64,000 bases of DNA, from contig CM043796.1 in NCBI GenBank assembly GCA_023974075.1, forward strand, positions 22,932,927 through 22,996,926. The letters run 5' to 3'. The notes under the pieces are model-generated. The model ran no database searches. It worked only from the letters and a program-made list of their open reading frames with translations, and had not been told where the DNA came from. The position numbers and the translations under genes are program-made. The first letter of the stretch is position 1. Every line of letters begins with the position of its first letter. Source of the stretch: Chaenocephalus aceratus (lineage: Eukaryota; Chordata; Actinopteri; Perciformes; Channichthyidae). Shown one piece after another: positions 26,646-38,413 of this stretch.

Positions 26646-26658
26646 TGGGGGCTCGTCC
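26646..26658 (+). other. Primer binding site, tRNA-Pro type
   Basis: Two bases after the 5' LTR, the sequence TGGGGGCTCGTCC matches the first 13 bases of the classic tRNA-Pro primer site used by murine leukaemia-type retroviruses and many Ty3/gypsy elements. The match stops after 13 bases. Confidence 0.75.
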
Positions 26659-27029
26659 TACGGGTTATTTGGTTGAAAATGTGTGTAGTGCTCAGAGCAC
26701 ATGGCGTCATTTGAGCAGCTAATTAGTTGATGTGGTCCAGCTGTGTGCTGGCTCGGCGCTGCTATTTGGGGGACACATCATGTTTTTTTGGGTTTCAGGA
26801 AGCTTTAGTGTTTGACATGTCGTCAGGTTTTGTGTGCCAATCAGAAGGTAAGATGTTGCTGCTTGTTACGCTTTTGTAAAGAGTTTTCCCCACTAGGCTT
26901 AAGTGGCGTTTCCCCTTGCGTCTGTTTGTTTTTTTTATAGTGTTGTGGCGACGTGGTTAGTGTCAGCTGTTTTCGGACAGCTGTCTCGCGGTGTTGGCAG
27001 TTTAATACTTTGCTTTCTGATTGGCTATT

Positions 27030-28135
27030 ATGACTTCTTTGTCAGCGTTTGTGGATGCGCCCTCAGTGTCTTTCTTAGATGATTGCCAGAAGGCGCAGTT
27101 GGTCGAAATAGCAGAGCACTATGACATTGCTGTTGTCGGGAGCAAGCGGAAACATGACATTAAAACTGTCATTGTGTCATCTTTGTTTGAGCAGGGGGTG
27201 TTGCAGAAGAGTGAGTCTGGTGCGGCAGGGTTCGTGCCGGTAGTGGTTCAGACAGCTGGTTTGACGTTCGAGCAGCAAAAGGAGCTTTTGGCCATGCAGT
27301 TTGATCAGGAGAGATCGCAGTTGGAGCAGGAGAAGTTACAGTTGGAGAGAAGTTGAGGTTTGAGCAGGAGAAGTTGCAGTTGGAGATGAGGGGTCAGCAG
27401 CGGGAGGTGGAGAAGACGCTGGAGGTGGAAAGGATGAAATGTGAGGTGGATCATGCTAGATTACGGCTGATGGGAGAGGGCAAGTTTTCTCCAGGGGAGG
27501 ATGGTGGTGATAGGTCGGCATCAGGCAGTGGCGATATCATTTCTTACTTGCGACTAGTGCCAAAGTTCAATGAGCGTGACCCGGAATTTTTTTTCACTCT
27601 ATTTGAACGCATAGCAGAGGCAAGAAACTGGTCAGAGTCGGACAGAGTGCTGTTACTTCAGTGTGTACTCACTGGGCGAGCACAGGAAGTCTATTCAGCT
27701 GTTTGTGGCGAAAAGGCTTTGGACTATGATAGAGTAAAATCAGCGGTGTTGAAGTCTTACGAACTGGTTCCTGAAGCGTATCGTCAAAGGTTCAGAAGTT
27801 GGGTCAAGGGAGATAAGCAGACACATGTGGAGTTTATCCGTGATTTAACTTCTCATTTTCAGCAGTGGTGTGCGGCAGCAAAGGTTGCAAGTTTTAACGG
27901 TCTTTGTGAACTCATTGTCTTGGAACAATTTAAAGACATTCCCCCTCAGCATGTGGCCACTTATGTGAATGAACAGAAACCTTCCACTGCGTTTAGAGCT
28001 GCTGAATTAGCGGACCATTTTGTGTTGACACATAAGGGCAGTTTTACTGATAAGTATTCTTGGGGTGATTGGAAACGTGGAGAAGACTGGCTATGCCCGC
28101 GGTGGTGCAAAGTTTTCACCAGGCTCCTCCCGTAG
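27030..28135 (+). pseudogene. Retrotransposon gag with SCAN-like domain, frameshifted
   Basis: The frame begins at ATG 27030 (MTSLSAFVDAP) and contains a Glu/Gln/Lys-rich coiled-coil segment (EQEKLQLE repeats). A one-base loss near 27345 brings a TGA at 27354-27356; the next frame (27353-28135) continues the coiled coil and then the core: YLRLVPKFNERDPEFFFTLF, LLLQCVLTGRAQEVY, LKSYELVPEAYRQRFR, LCELIVLEQFKDIPP, TAFRAAELADHF. This is the all-helical SCAN-like capsid fold of Ty3/gypsy gag. Another shift near 28065 leads into the zinc-knuckle frame, where CHYCRGEG (about 28178-28201) survives but the spacing to the third ligand is altered. At least two shifts make it non-functional as it stands. 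Confidence 0.8.
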
Positions 28136-28319
28136 ATTTGTAGGTACAGGGCGACCCGAGGGGGCCAAAGTGGACCTATGTCATTATTGCAGAGGAGAGG
28201 GTGTCCGTTGCTGGAAACTAAGGGGAAGCCTCATTTGTCACCACATGCTCCAGCCATGTGTTGTTCTGCCGTGTTGAAAAAAAAAACCGTTGGCATGGTG
28301 CCTGATAGGAAGCCGATTT

Positions 28320-28760
28320 GTGCTGACCCGGATGCGGGTTCTGGTTTTGAGCCGTTCATCACTGAAGCGGTTGTATCAGTAGTCGGTAGTGACAAATATG
28401 TGCCGATTAAGGTGTTGCGTGATACAGCGGCTAGATACTCATTCATTGTTTAGTCAGTGTTGCCTTTTTCGTCAGACAGAAATGGGGGATTTTGTGCTGA
28501 TGAGGGGCATGGAGATGGGCTTGATTCCTGTGCGACGTCATACAGTAGTGCTGGATTGTGAGCTGATACGGGGAGTTGTGTCTATCGGCGTGCGTCCCGC
28601 GTTGCCACTTGATGGGATACATATGATTTTGGGCAACGATCTCGCTGGTAGTGCTGTGTGGGCTGGTGTTCCACCGCCTGTGGTGGTTTCCAGGACGGTG
28701 GCATCTGGGGAGCCAGATGAGAGTGGTTTGCAATTTCCAAGTGTGTCTCCAGTTTATACT
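28320..28760 (+). pseudogene. Degraded retropepsin-like protease region
   Basis: After gag, one frame gives YVPIKVLRDTAARYSFI (28400-28448) and then a stop. The expected catalytic Asp-Thr-Gly has become DTA (28421-28429). A shifted frame then reads LPLDGIHMILGNDLAG (about 28600-28645), which matches the conserved Ile-Leu-Gly flap of retroelement proteases. No reverse transcriptase motif follows. Confidence 0.7.
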
Positions 28761-28874
28761 ATTACGCGTGTGCAGAGCCGTAGGATGTCCACTGACCTAC
28801 CTGTTTCGGAGTCTGGAAAAAGTGGTCCAGCACGGTCCTTTGAGATCGAGAAAGAGAGGAAACCCCGCAAAGCG

Positions 28875-28964
28875 AGGCCGAAGGAGAGGAGGCCGAAGGA
28901 GAGGAGGCCGAAGGAGAGGAGGCCGAAGGAGAGGAGGCCGAAGAAGAGAAGGCCGAAGGAGGTC
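28875..28964 (+). repeat. 15-bp tandem repeat encoding a basic RPKER-like motif
   Basis: Six units of AGGCCGAAGGAGAGG, the last two diverged. In the protease frame each unit encodes a permutation of Arg-Pro-Lys-Glu-Arg. It immediately precedes the HMG-box fragment, which is in a different frame. It may be an expanded basic linker of the captured gene. Confidence 0.9.
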
Positions 28965-28968
28965 GGCG

Positions 28969-29067
28969 AGGCCGATGAGCGCCTACATGCTGTGGCTCAA
29001 TGCCAGCCAACCCAAGAAGGAGTGGGACATAAAGGCAGTGGAGGCAAAGAAGCAGTACGAAATCGCA
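28969..29067 (+). pseudogene. SSRP1: SSRP1-like HMG-box fragment captured inside an LTR retrotransposon
   Basis: In one frame the bases encode RPMSAYMLWLNAS, directly followed by QPKKEWDIKAVEAKKQYEIA. The first 13 residues match the start of the HMG box of SSRP1, the HMG subunit of the FACT histone chaperone, as I remember it. The second part resembles the last helix of the same box (KKEEWD, KA, YE). The middle of the box, roughly 30 residues, is absent, and the joint is in frame. The fragment lies after the protease and before the polypurine tract, where pol should be, and in a different frame from gag-protease. No introns are visible. Host origin is inferred from this residue match. Confidence 0.72.
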
Positions 29068-29126
29068 AGGCTGGAGTTAAGAAGAAGGATGTTGGGTTGT
29101 CGTGGACCCCTTTGGGGCCCCGTCTT

Positions 29127-29137
29127 AAGGGGGGGGG
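29127..29137 (+). other. Polypurine tract
   Basis: AAGGGGGGGGG one base before the 3' LTR, the expected primer for plus-strand DNA synthesis. Confidence 0.85.
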
Positions 29138-29138
29138 C

Positions 29139-29552
29139 TGTGATGCCCCTGTGGGTCCATCAGTAGAGAGGGTGTGGCTGTTCTGTCTGTGCTGCATTGG
29201 TTCAGTGATTGCATTGATTACAGTAACTCAGGGCACCTGGGTCTGGTGTCCTTGAAGCCTCTCTGCTCCTCTCTGTTTTCGCTCTGCTTCTCCCTGCAGG
29301 CACCCCGGTTTTGTTGAGTATACTATGAGTTTCTTCAGCTGCTTTACTTTGTGCACTTCAACACTCTCACACACATACATGTCCATACAGTCCTCACCCT
29401 GCATTTACATTACTGATACCACTGACATCCACACCTCATACTTTACTGGTTTTGACTTGATTTGATTTGTTTGTCCTAAATAAACATATTTTGTTAACCG
29501 TCAACATGGTGTGTCTCCTTTTTGTTGTGGCCTTTTAAGCCAGGTCATAACA
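29139..29552 (+). repeat. 3' LTR
   Basis: 414 bp with the same TGTGATG start and CATAACA end as the 5' LTR, followed by the CGTAA duplication at 29553-29557. Its AATAAA is conserved. Confidence 0.92.
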
Positions 29553-29557
29553 CGTAA

Positions 29558-32454
29558 CCACACTTTTCCTCCAAGCATAGCCAAGTGTTTGTGTTGACCC
29601 CTAATCATACCCTATAAAAGTTAAATGACCATAACCTTGATCTTCCAAAACCATAATTATACAGAAAAAAAGGGAGAATAATTAAGAAAAAACTCAAAGC
29701 AGGTGATAGAATCTTTGCCTTTTTGAACCTGGTAACACATCCTTTTTTCACCTTATCTGTAAATGAGGAAAGCTCAACGATAGTAATCTATGCATAAATG
29801 GGTCACCTTGAAAGTTTCCACTTTGGTTACTTCCTCTTTTTCTGCTAAGTCTCATGGGTCCTCGCAGCCCTTTTTTCTTTCTCTGATCCTCTGTGAATGG
29901 AGCAGGCAGGATGGGACACATGAGCAGCTCTCCAGAGATCTAACCCCGGCACTCTCAGGTGATCTGCCTCAGCGTGGCTCCGTTTACCAGCCGAGCAGCT
30001 GCCGCGGGAGCTTTGAGCCCTCTTAAAAGTCCACGGTGGGCTATGGTTACAGTGTGAAAGTGTCTGAGGCAGTGGTGGAGAGAAGGGACAGCTTAAGGCC
30101 AGAGGGTGCTGCAGACCTCCTGCTGTGAGTTCAAAGAGAGGTCCCCAGCAGCTGTGGCTCTCAAGGGAAGCTCACAACGGTGTTGGGGGCAGCGAAATTG
30201 GGGGAGGTTAGGGTCACATGGCAATTCAATCTGACTTTAAAAGCCAAGTTGCTTGTCTAGATTTCCACATTTTTGAAAGAAATATTACCCTCCTTAGATT
30301 TCACATTTGAAGGACAACAGTTGTTTACAGTTTTCTCATGATTTCCTAAGTTGCAATGTGTTTACTTTTTCACACCGTCTTGAAATCTAAAGTCAGCTTT
30401 AAGAATGACATAAGTGCAAGGATTTGATCTGGCATTTATCAAACTTATGAAGCCGGGTAAGAAAGTTGAGGTTGGAATTGATGTATGGCTTTTTCTTTAA
30501 ATGAGTACAGGCACGGAGATGCAACCTGGCAGGACTCAAGGTCAGTTAAGCAGAGGCGGGAGCAGACTGTTGATGTGGTGGATGAGAAAATGGCAACACA
30601 GCAATGTTACAACAGCCTACACTTAGGAAAGTATAGCAAATCATACAATCTTCTGTATCTTAGTTATAATGGCATTTCTCCATCACACAATATTTGCCAA
30701 TTTCAGCAATAGTGAGTTGTATCAGGACAATTTACCAAGATTGATGTAGAACGTTCCTTTTATTTGTTGATATTTAAGAGTATTAGTTGTAACAATTAAA
30801 TTAACCTTTTATCTAATATGGACATTTTCAATTCCATTTCCAGCCATATTAACCATTGTTGAGTTGTTGCTAGGCATAAACAGAAGCAGGTAAACACACC
30901 TGTCCACTGTTAGTTAGATCTTGAGAACTTAAAACTGTACAAAAAATAGTTTTGGTTTTAAGAGATTATCGACTCTTTAGCAGCGACCTGTAGGCGTCAC
31001 TCTTGTTGTATCTAGATCCGTAGTTATACTTTCCGAGTATCTGAAAGTCCATTAGGCTTAACAAGATGCACATTTTGTCATAAGACGGTGTACAGAAGAC
31101 TCCGGACGTTCATGTACCACCGACTTGTTGTGGGCACCAAAAGTGTAAGTGGAGCATATTTATTGCACATGCTTGGATTGTTTCCTCCAATAATGCGGAA
31201 AAACAACTTCTACGTGTTCATACAGTCTGCAGACTTATCTTTAGACTACTGAATGTTGTCTCCCTTCCCTTGTAATGAAAGAGCATTAGGAAGGGTTCCT
31301 TATTGGCCAGTGGGAACAGGGGGTGACCATTGACTATAGCAGGAAAACATATTAAAATGTCTATATGCACCTGAACATTGTTTTGCTTTTATCCCATTGC
31401 AACCATCAATCATTTTGGACATACATTTTTTTGTAATGTTAAACAAATACTAATTGTGTCAAATACATCTGTTTGCAAGTTATTATGGTTGGATTTAAAG
31501 GAGATTTTGATCAATGTGATACAGTTGATGGAGTACCCTGATTTTTCAGGTATCAATTTACTGGATTGAACTAAAAACACACATCCATCTGGTAATTTCA
31601 TTATTAGTATATCATAATTTTCCTAACCTCTGGAATAAATATGCATTTCAGACTATTTCCAAAAATAGCCGTCCAGAATTACACCTCTTCGCATCCAAGA
31701 AAAGCACTCTTTGGTAAAAAGTGCTCCTTCCATTATTGCATTTCCTGAGCTTTGATCAGTCAATGATCCAATCGTAGATCATCTGATAAAGTAGAAATGT
31801 AGTACATGTGTATCTGACTTTTCAATCACCCTGCCTATTATTGTCTCCTCTAGTTAGAATGTTCCAGTAACGTGACACTGCATAAATATTTGTCCGACAT
31901 TACTGCAGGCCCTTTCAGCTGATCCAGTGGCTTCAGTTCCGGCACAATGGCCCCTTATCCCAACCAAGTAACCCTACACTCGCCTTCCTGGTCATTATTG
32001 ATGGCCTAGTAAGTGTTACAGTTACAAACCAATTACTCTACCATTAATGTTAGATGAGCTGCTCTACAAGTACAGCTTGATGCTGATCAGCTTTCATCTG
32101 TTACAGGTCTTTACTTTCACTAAATGGCGCACCTTCTCCCTCTCTTGGTTGCAGTTGTTAAAAAGTAGGAGGTGAGAATGACAGCTGGCAGTCTCAGCCC
32201 TATATCAGGGTGAAATTCCCTCAGTTCAAGAGGTAAAGAAGTCAAGAGGTGAGCAACATGTCCCCTCGGTGACTCTGGGAAATCTGGTGACCCAGTAAAG
32301 TGATATCACACCACCAAAGAGGAGGGGGGGTGGGGAAGGAACAGAACAGAGGTGTAGGGATCGAATGAGTCTTGCTGCCACCTCCACATGTTGGTTTCAC
32401 CAGCGTATAAGGAAATGTGTGTCTTCAGGTCAGTGAAAGGTAGAACATTTAAGT

Positions 32455-32455
<1 letters not shown>
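29558..32455. other. Unassigned non-coding DNA
   Basis: No gene or transposon recognised. The 29.8-30.2 kb part is more GC-rich than its surroundings but has no coding signal I can defend. Confidence 0.45.

Positions 32456-32541
<86 letters not shown>
32456..32541 (+). repeat. (AC)n microsatellite
   Basis: About 86 bp of uninterrupted AC repeat. Confidence 0.95.
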
Positions 32542-32542
<1 letters not shown>

Positions 32543-33404
32543 GACAGCAGGGAGAGGAGAGACAGTTCACAGATCAAGTCAACACCTTTCACATCTCCAT
32601 CAACAGCTTCTGAGAGACATCTATTAACATATCCTCTCGCCAACAGTTATCTTTCCAAGAAGGGAAATGAAACTGAGTATACAGTTTCAAAGCTTATGCA
32701 CTTTTGTGGGTAAATACTCAAATCTAAGTATCTTAAATGTACAAGATGTTTCCCAACACCACTTTTTTTTCACAACCTATCTTTATTACTCAGATTCTTT
32801 TTTTGTATCTATATCGTTGTAAAATCAAAGAAGACGGCAAACAGGACAGACACATGGAAGTAATTAAAAGCGTAATGGGAGTTTTGCATCATAAACATTT
32901 AAGCATCCCCCCTTGCATTTTAAGAGCTTACCAGCCATTGAACACACCACCACATGGACACTTTTTCTTGAATGTTCTAAGACAACTGGCCCGTGCCTAT
33001 TCACTAGAGCAAAACAACGCTTTAATTAATAATTCAACTCTATACATTTTGCAACACTTGACAGCTTCTTTCTCACAAACACACCTATGTCTCCGTAGGT
33101 GGTTGTGCTGAATCCCTACCTCAGCAGCTTTGCAGAGGAACATGTCCTTAAGAATATGATAAAGAGGAAGCAGGCATTTCCTCTTCAGGAGGGATGTTTT
33201 CCGTTGCATGTCCTGTATGATTAGTGAGAACCGTGCCTCTTCCCCTGAACTGCACCGCGAGACGATCCATTACCACACATTTACAGAAAAAGGTTTCATG
33301 TTATACTGCATGTTGGAAGACGCTCTCCGTGGCATTGAGACAAAAAGTGACTCTATAATTCATAACTCTTGGGCGTGCTTGCATTATGCTGTCATAAGGA
33401 ATTG
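32542..33404. other. Unassigned non-coding DNA
   Basis: Nothing recognised. The open frame at 32737-33111 has no domain or splice support. Confidence 0.45.
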
Positions 33405-33690
33405 ATATGCCTAAACAACATAGTATAGTCTCTCAAATATAAAAAAAAATAAAAGTATGGTTTGATGAAAATATCTGAAAATCATCATCATATGCTTTCA
33501 AAATAAAATAAAAAAAATAGTATATTTTTTTGAAAAAAATCAAAGTATAGTATGTCAAAGATAAGTCGTATTATAGTTTGTCGAAAACGTTAGACAAAAC
33601 CAAATAGTATAGTATGTCAAAAACGGTCATAGTATCCAAATTATCAGAAAAAACAACATGGTATAGATTGTCGAAAGTATCAGTAAAACG
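33405..33690 (+). repeat. Degenerate minisatellite based on TATAGTATGTCAAAAA
   Basis: Irregularly spaced variants of ATAGTATAGTATGTC(G/A)AAAA occur around 33418, 33545, 33568, 33605 and 33661, separated by A-rich spacers. I recognise this motif as a common fish tandem repeat; this copy is old. Confidence 0.65.
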
Positions 33691-36600
33691 TTGGTTTGCA
33701 GAATTACCATACGTAAACATTGAGCAATTTAAATGAGGGTAATGTTCCTTAAACAAGAAAAACAAATGGTTAAAATTACATTTTCCCAAGTCTGAAAACC
33801 CAAACAAACTTCAGGAACACTGACCATCATTATTGTAAAGAATTGTTGCATGATGAGTCACGGCCCAGACTGGAGAGGAACTTTGGGAAGGAGCCGCTCT
33901 GTTAGGGGAAATCAGGAGATGGACTTGTCCGTCTGGAGGCTGTTGAGAAGGAGATGCATTATCTGAGTGTCCAGCGAAAGTGGGGGGAGAGTGGTTTGCT
34001 GAAGTTTATGGAGATTTATGGCTTCTTCTCCAGGCCTTAATTGCCTCCTCCTCTGTGGGTAGTCCTGGGAGGCCCGTGGTGAGCAGAGACCAGCACCAGG
34101 GCTCCTGCAGGTGGGCCCACCAGAACGCTGCTCACTGAGACTTGTTATGGAGACAAATGGTGTCACGGAGCGCCCCAACAGCAGACGACAAACAAAGGGG
34201 AGGAAAATAAAAAGCGGAGAGACGGACAGCTGGTCAATGAAAGGGCTCAGGACTTCAACTTGGCCTTCGGAGACACACAAAAAAGAGTTATGGCAGTCTT
34301 GGCTTTACTTGCGCCAATTAAATATCTATCATGAAAGTGCTGTGATAAAATTGTGACAGAAAGAAACATTTAAACTTGAACTGAGAATGTTGAATTCAAG
34401 TCCAAATCCGAAAATGGGTCTTTGCCAATGACATTGACATTTATTTCACAAAAGAGAACTGACCTAGAAGGCAGCATAAAACCTTTGCTATGACAATAAT
34501 GACAACAAATAATCCAGTTTAGATGCATTTACAGAAATGTAAATTTTACTCTGACCGTTTCTTGTTCTACATGAGTATTTTGACATTGTCTTTAACAGTA
34601 TTTAGCTGAAAAATTGTTATCTTAAGCAATTTTGGACCAGATCTGGTCATGAAGCAGGTTTTTAAATCCACATTTTTGTTAATAATGCAACAACAAACAC
34701 ATATTTGTGTTACTGACATACCATGGATAGAGGGGCCAATGCTTCGGACGCTTTCAATTCTTTCTTAGTTCACTTGTTTATTGACATCCCCACTGCGTAG
34801 CAGGAGCACATTTTATAGGTTCAATCAATAAGATAATGACATTCACCTGGTTTCACCCCGTGAGTCAATGCCAAGCACACAGCTTCAAAGAGCATGCTGC
34901 TGTTGATACATCTTTATTTTTCAGGTAGGAATCAGGTTGTGGGTGTTCCATCTTGTCAACACAATGTTGTTATTATTTACTTACGTAAATATTGTAGATA
35001 AAAAAAATCATTAATTATATTCATCTTTATTTTTGTATGTCCTCTGGCAAACAGGACTTTTACAGAACAACGTTCCCATACACTTGTGATTTCTCTACAC
35101 TTAAAGGATTGCGCTTCAATGAATCGATTTTCAATCGATAAAATAGTTAGTCATAGTTTCAAACATGTGGTTAATGTTGTAAATTGAAACCCAAAAAAAC
35201 AGAAAGAAACGTCTTGGTTAGATTTTGTAAAAGGACATGGTTCGGCCTACGATGAGAATATTTGTGATGTTATTGACATTATGATAAATTAGTGTTGACC
35301 TTTGGTTGAGCTAATGACACGAAACCTTAATTTTAGTATTAAAAACCTGGTGAAAGTCTTCTATTTGAATGACCCAACTGTCCAGCCCAATCTTCTTTTT
35401 ATTGGTTCTTGCACAGGTTTGTTAAGAACCATCTTTTGATTAATCCAAATTCAACATAACCGGAGAAAATAAGCTTTTGTAGAAACCTTCTACTCTCCGA
35501 ATTATTTCTACTGGAACTACTTTTTTATGAGACCAGGATAAGGGTTGTAACCAATGTTTATCTCATAATTACCTCAATGATCACATCTAAAAGCACCATA
35601 TCTTAGGAACTAGTAGAGGAAGAAAGAACACTCACTTGTCAGAGCTATGTTGCGTGGGGTGTCGGGACTGTTGGGAAGGACAGGCTCATGTGTATTGCAG
35701 GGGAACACGTCGTGAGTGACTGGCTCTGGGATGAGCCTGAGAGGCAGTGAGAGCACTAATGACTTGCCAAAGTCTGGACACTCAAACCATGAATATTGGA
35801 TATGAACTGTATAGGAGCACATTTAAAACCAGCCACACCAGGCCCTTACTGTTTCCTGTCAAGCTGAGGCTGCTGTTCATTTAACTGAGCTTACCTGAAA
35901 AACACAGGGGGCATCTGTTGTCATAGCCCGGGAGTGAAGTACGAGAAACACTGGAAAATTGTGACTGTGTCATTAGCAAGTAAGAGAAAAAATAACTGCA
36001 ATGCCCAAAGAACTGAATAAATACTCCTAATAGCCAATTAAGTAAAGTACTTACCCGCAAATCTACCAATATTTACCTTCGTTTTAGTGTCAATAACCAT
36101 GTGTTTTTGTAATGATTGCCATCTTTTAACATTATTACTTTCAATCAGCTTTGTTCCACTGCCCACCTGCCCATTAAAGCCTCGGCCCTGTTGAAAAATT
36201 CAGTAGAGTAGTCATTAGAAGATTAACCTCTGCCATTTTGTCATTATTGTGCAAAAACTCTCATACCAGGTACCAGGCAACAGACCACAATAACAAATTA
36301 AATAGCCATCTGGTGACTTTATTCCATATGCTCCAAGCTGGCGGAAAGGACTCGTGCTACTCCATTATTCTGTGGACTGGCTATCTTAGATCATCATCTC
36401 AGGCCAATTTCGTAAATGACTCACCAGCTGCAGGAAAGCACTCTTAATCGTTCCTGACTAAAAATAGATATGGATGAGAAAATGCATTAACATTAGTTTT
36501 AGAATCATGTCTCTCTTCTGTTTCCCCTAAAAAAACATGCTTGTACCGATTGTACCTCAATCCTATTTGTTATGGTGATCTAAAATGATATGGCACTCAA

Positions 36601-38409
36601 GTTCGTTCAATTTCGACCTACACTAATTGCATCTTTGGAGTTCTACATTGATTTAATCAAATTGCAATCACAACACAATCATTTGTTATAAGAGTTAGGG
36701 TTTATAACATTTTACCAAATCAGAAACTTGTCTTAAATCTAAATTGGAAAGACTGATATTTGAAGAATTAAACTCAGCGAGGACCTCCACCAAGGCCATT
36801 TCCATATGGGAAAAATAAAGTGCATGTAGGCCATGACATTTGGCTACACCCTTTTACCAAGTTATAAGAAAATCAGACGAGCAGTTTCTCTGTAACCTTG
36901 CTAACAAACACACAAACAAACCAACCATTCAAACCAAATTCCCATACTTGACAGAAGTACTTCACCTGAGATGTTGATATGAAAAATTCATTTGGAAGAG
37001 ATGCAGCACAAAACAAATAATTGCAAATATCGAGACCCAAGAAAAAAACGAAGGACTCGTAGATGCCATTGGAATTGAGCATGATTCGTCTAATTGAAAT
37101 AAATAGTGCAAACTTGTTAGAGATCCAAAAAAGTCCTTGAAGGAGGTAGGGGTGGATGGAGGTGTTGTTTAAATGTTGGACTTGAGAGACCACAGACTAT
37201 ATCCTGTTCCCTACCACTACTCAATTATGGTTTCTTCTAACAACGACCGTGGCTGTTCCCTCACCTTAACCAACACAGTTATTTCTTAACCAAAACCACA
37301 ATATTTCCTCAAACTTCAGAGATGATTTGTTTTAGCCCAAACCACGATAATGTCCTTCGGCATCCAAGTTGTTTTTGTGTCTTGTGATAGGAACAACGTG
37401 TATCATAGTGATTTTTTTTTTTTTTAATTCAAGATCCTGTTTGATAAAAGAACAACATGACTCTCTCTTTAGGCCAAAAATAGACATTTAAATGTTTACA
37501 AAAAAATACAGATGACGTTTCTGTGAAGGTACCTCGGTTTCTTTCAGTTTCAAAAATTGACAAATCCAGATGTTTTATTAACTAGACATATCCTATTTCT
37601 GATGAGATCCCATAACTGCTGTGTCTAAACTCTACTTTTTCAGACCTCTAAAACCAAAAAACAGTAAACAGCAGTGCGTTGCTATGAATCAGGGCCTCTC
37701 TTAATGCAGTAATGTATACAACAGCCCGAGGTTGCCAGCGGCTCCACTCTGCCTGACCCAGTTGCTGGGAACTGGAGCTCCGAGGCTCTGCAGTCCCCGC
37801 GGTGAGGAACCCCCCTGCCTTCCCCCCATTCCTCCGTCTAATGAAGACCAGAGGAGAGGATATCAGGCCCTCAATCAGCCGCAAGTCCACTTCACATGTG
37901 TTTTGATGAATCTCCGCTCATGTGCCGAAACCCTGCAAGCTCAGGGGATTGCGCCGCCGAGCGTTATCAGCATTCCTCAGAGGACATAGTCAACAAAACC
38001 ACATGGGCTATCGCTGACAGCCAACGCCTTGACACAGACAGGCAACACCTCAGTATTTGATCATGTGATATTCCGAGGAGCCCGGGGGGGCGGAATGTTT
38101 ATGTGATCTCGATCACATGCTGTAATTTGTAGTGAAGCCTGTTGAACACTCAGCTGAGCAGTGGAGTTAACTCAAGGCCTTTTTTATTCGGGGGGGTTTA
38201 CATGTGATTGACAGCAGGGATTTCTGGAGGAAAAAGTGCAATGTGAGGCTGAGGGGGGTCACTTTGCAAACACATATCGAAACCAACCAAATTCTACATT
38301 ATAATATTATTTGTTTGTTATTTAGCACATGTGCCAACAATTTCTCATGTTCCAGTTTCTCAGATGGGACAATTGTATCCTTTTCTCTTTTTAAACTGTC
38401 ACTTACATA
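33691..38409. other. Unassigned non-coding DNA
   Basis: About 4.7 kb without a gene or recognisable element. GC-richer patches lie at 33.84-34.28 kb and 37.70-38.15 kb. The first carries short open frames on both strands, which argues against either being real. Confidence 0.45.
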
Positions 38410-38413
38410 TTAA

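Larger units (their letters stand above)
26239..29552 (+). mobile_element. Non-autonomous Ty3/gypsy-like LTR retrotransposon carrying an SSRP1-like HMG fragment
   Basis: Seen: two LTRs (26239-26643 and 29139-29552), a 5-bp duplication CGTAA at 26234-26238 and 29553-29557, a primer site, gag, a degraded protease and a polypurine tract. Total length is 3.3 kb. Reverse transcriptase, RNase H and integrase are absent; the space after the protease holds a basic tandem repeat and an HMG-box fragment. The SCAN-like gag resembles the Gmr1-type Ty3/gypsy group from which vertebrate SCAN domains are thought to derive. Without pol it must have been copied in trans by an autonomous relative. The LTRs differ by about eight substitutions and two small indels, so insertion is fairly recent. 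Confidence 0.88.

Noticed and set aside
28389..29255. A single 288-codon gene of the retrotransposon
   Set aside because: Only its first third has protease similarity. It then reads the HMG segment in the wrong frame and runs into the LTR, so the long frame is mostly accidental.
32737..33111. Open frame of 124 codons
   Set aside because: No domain or repeat relation; composition matches surrounding non-coding DNA.
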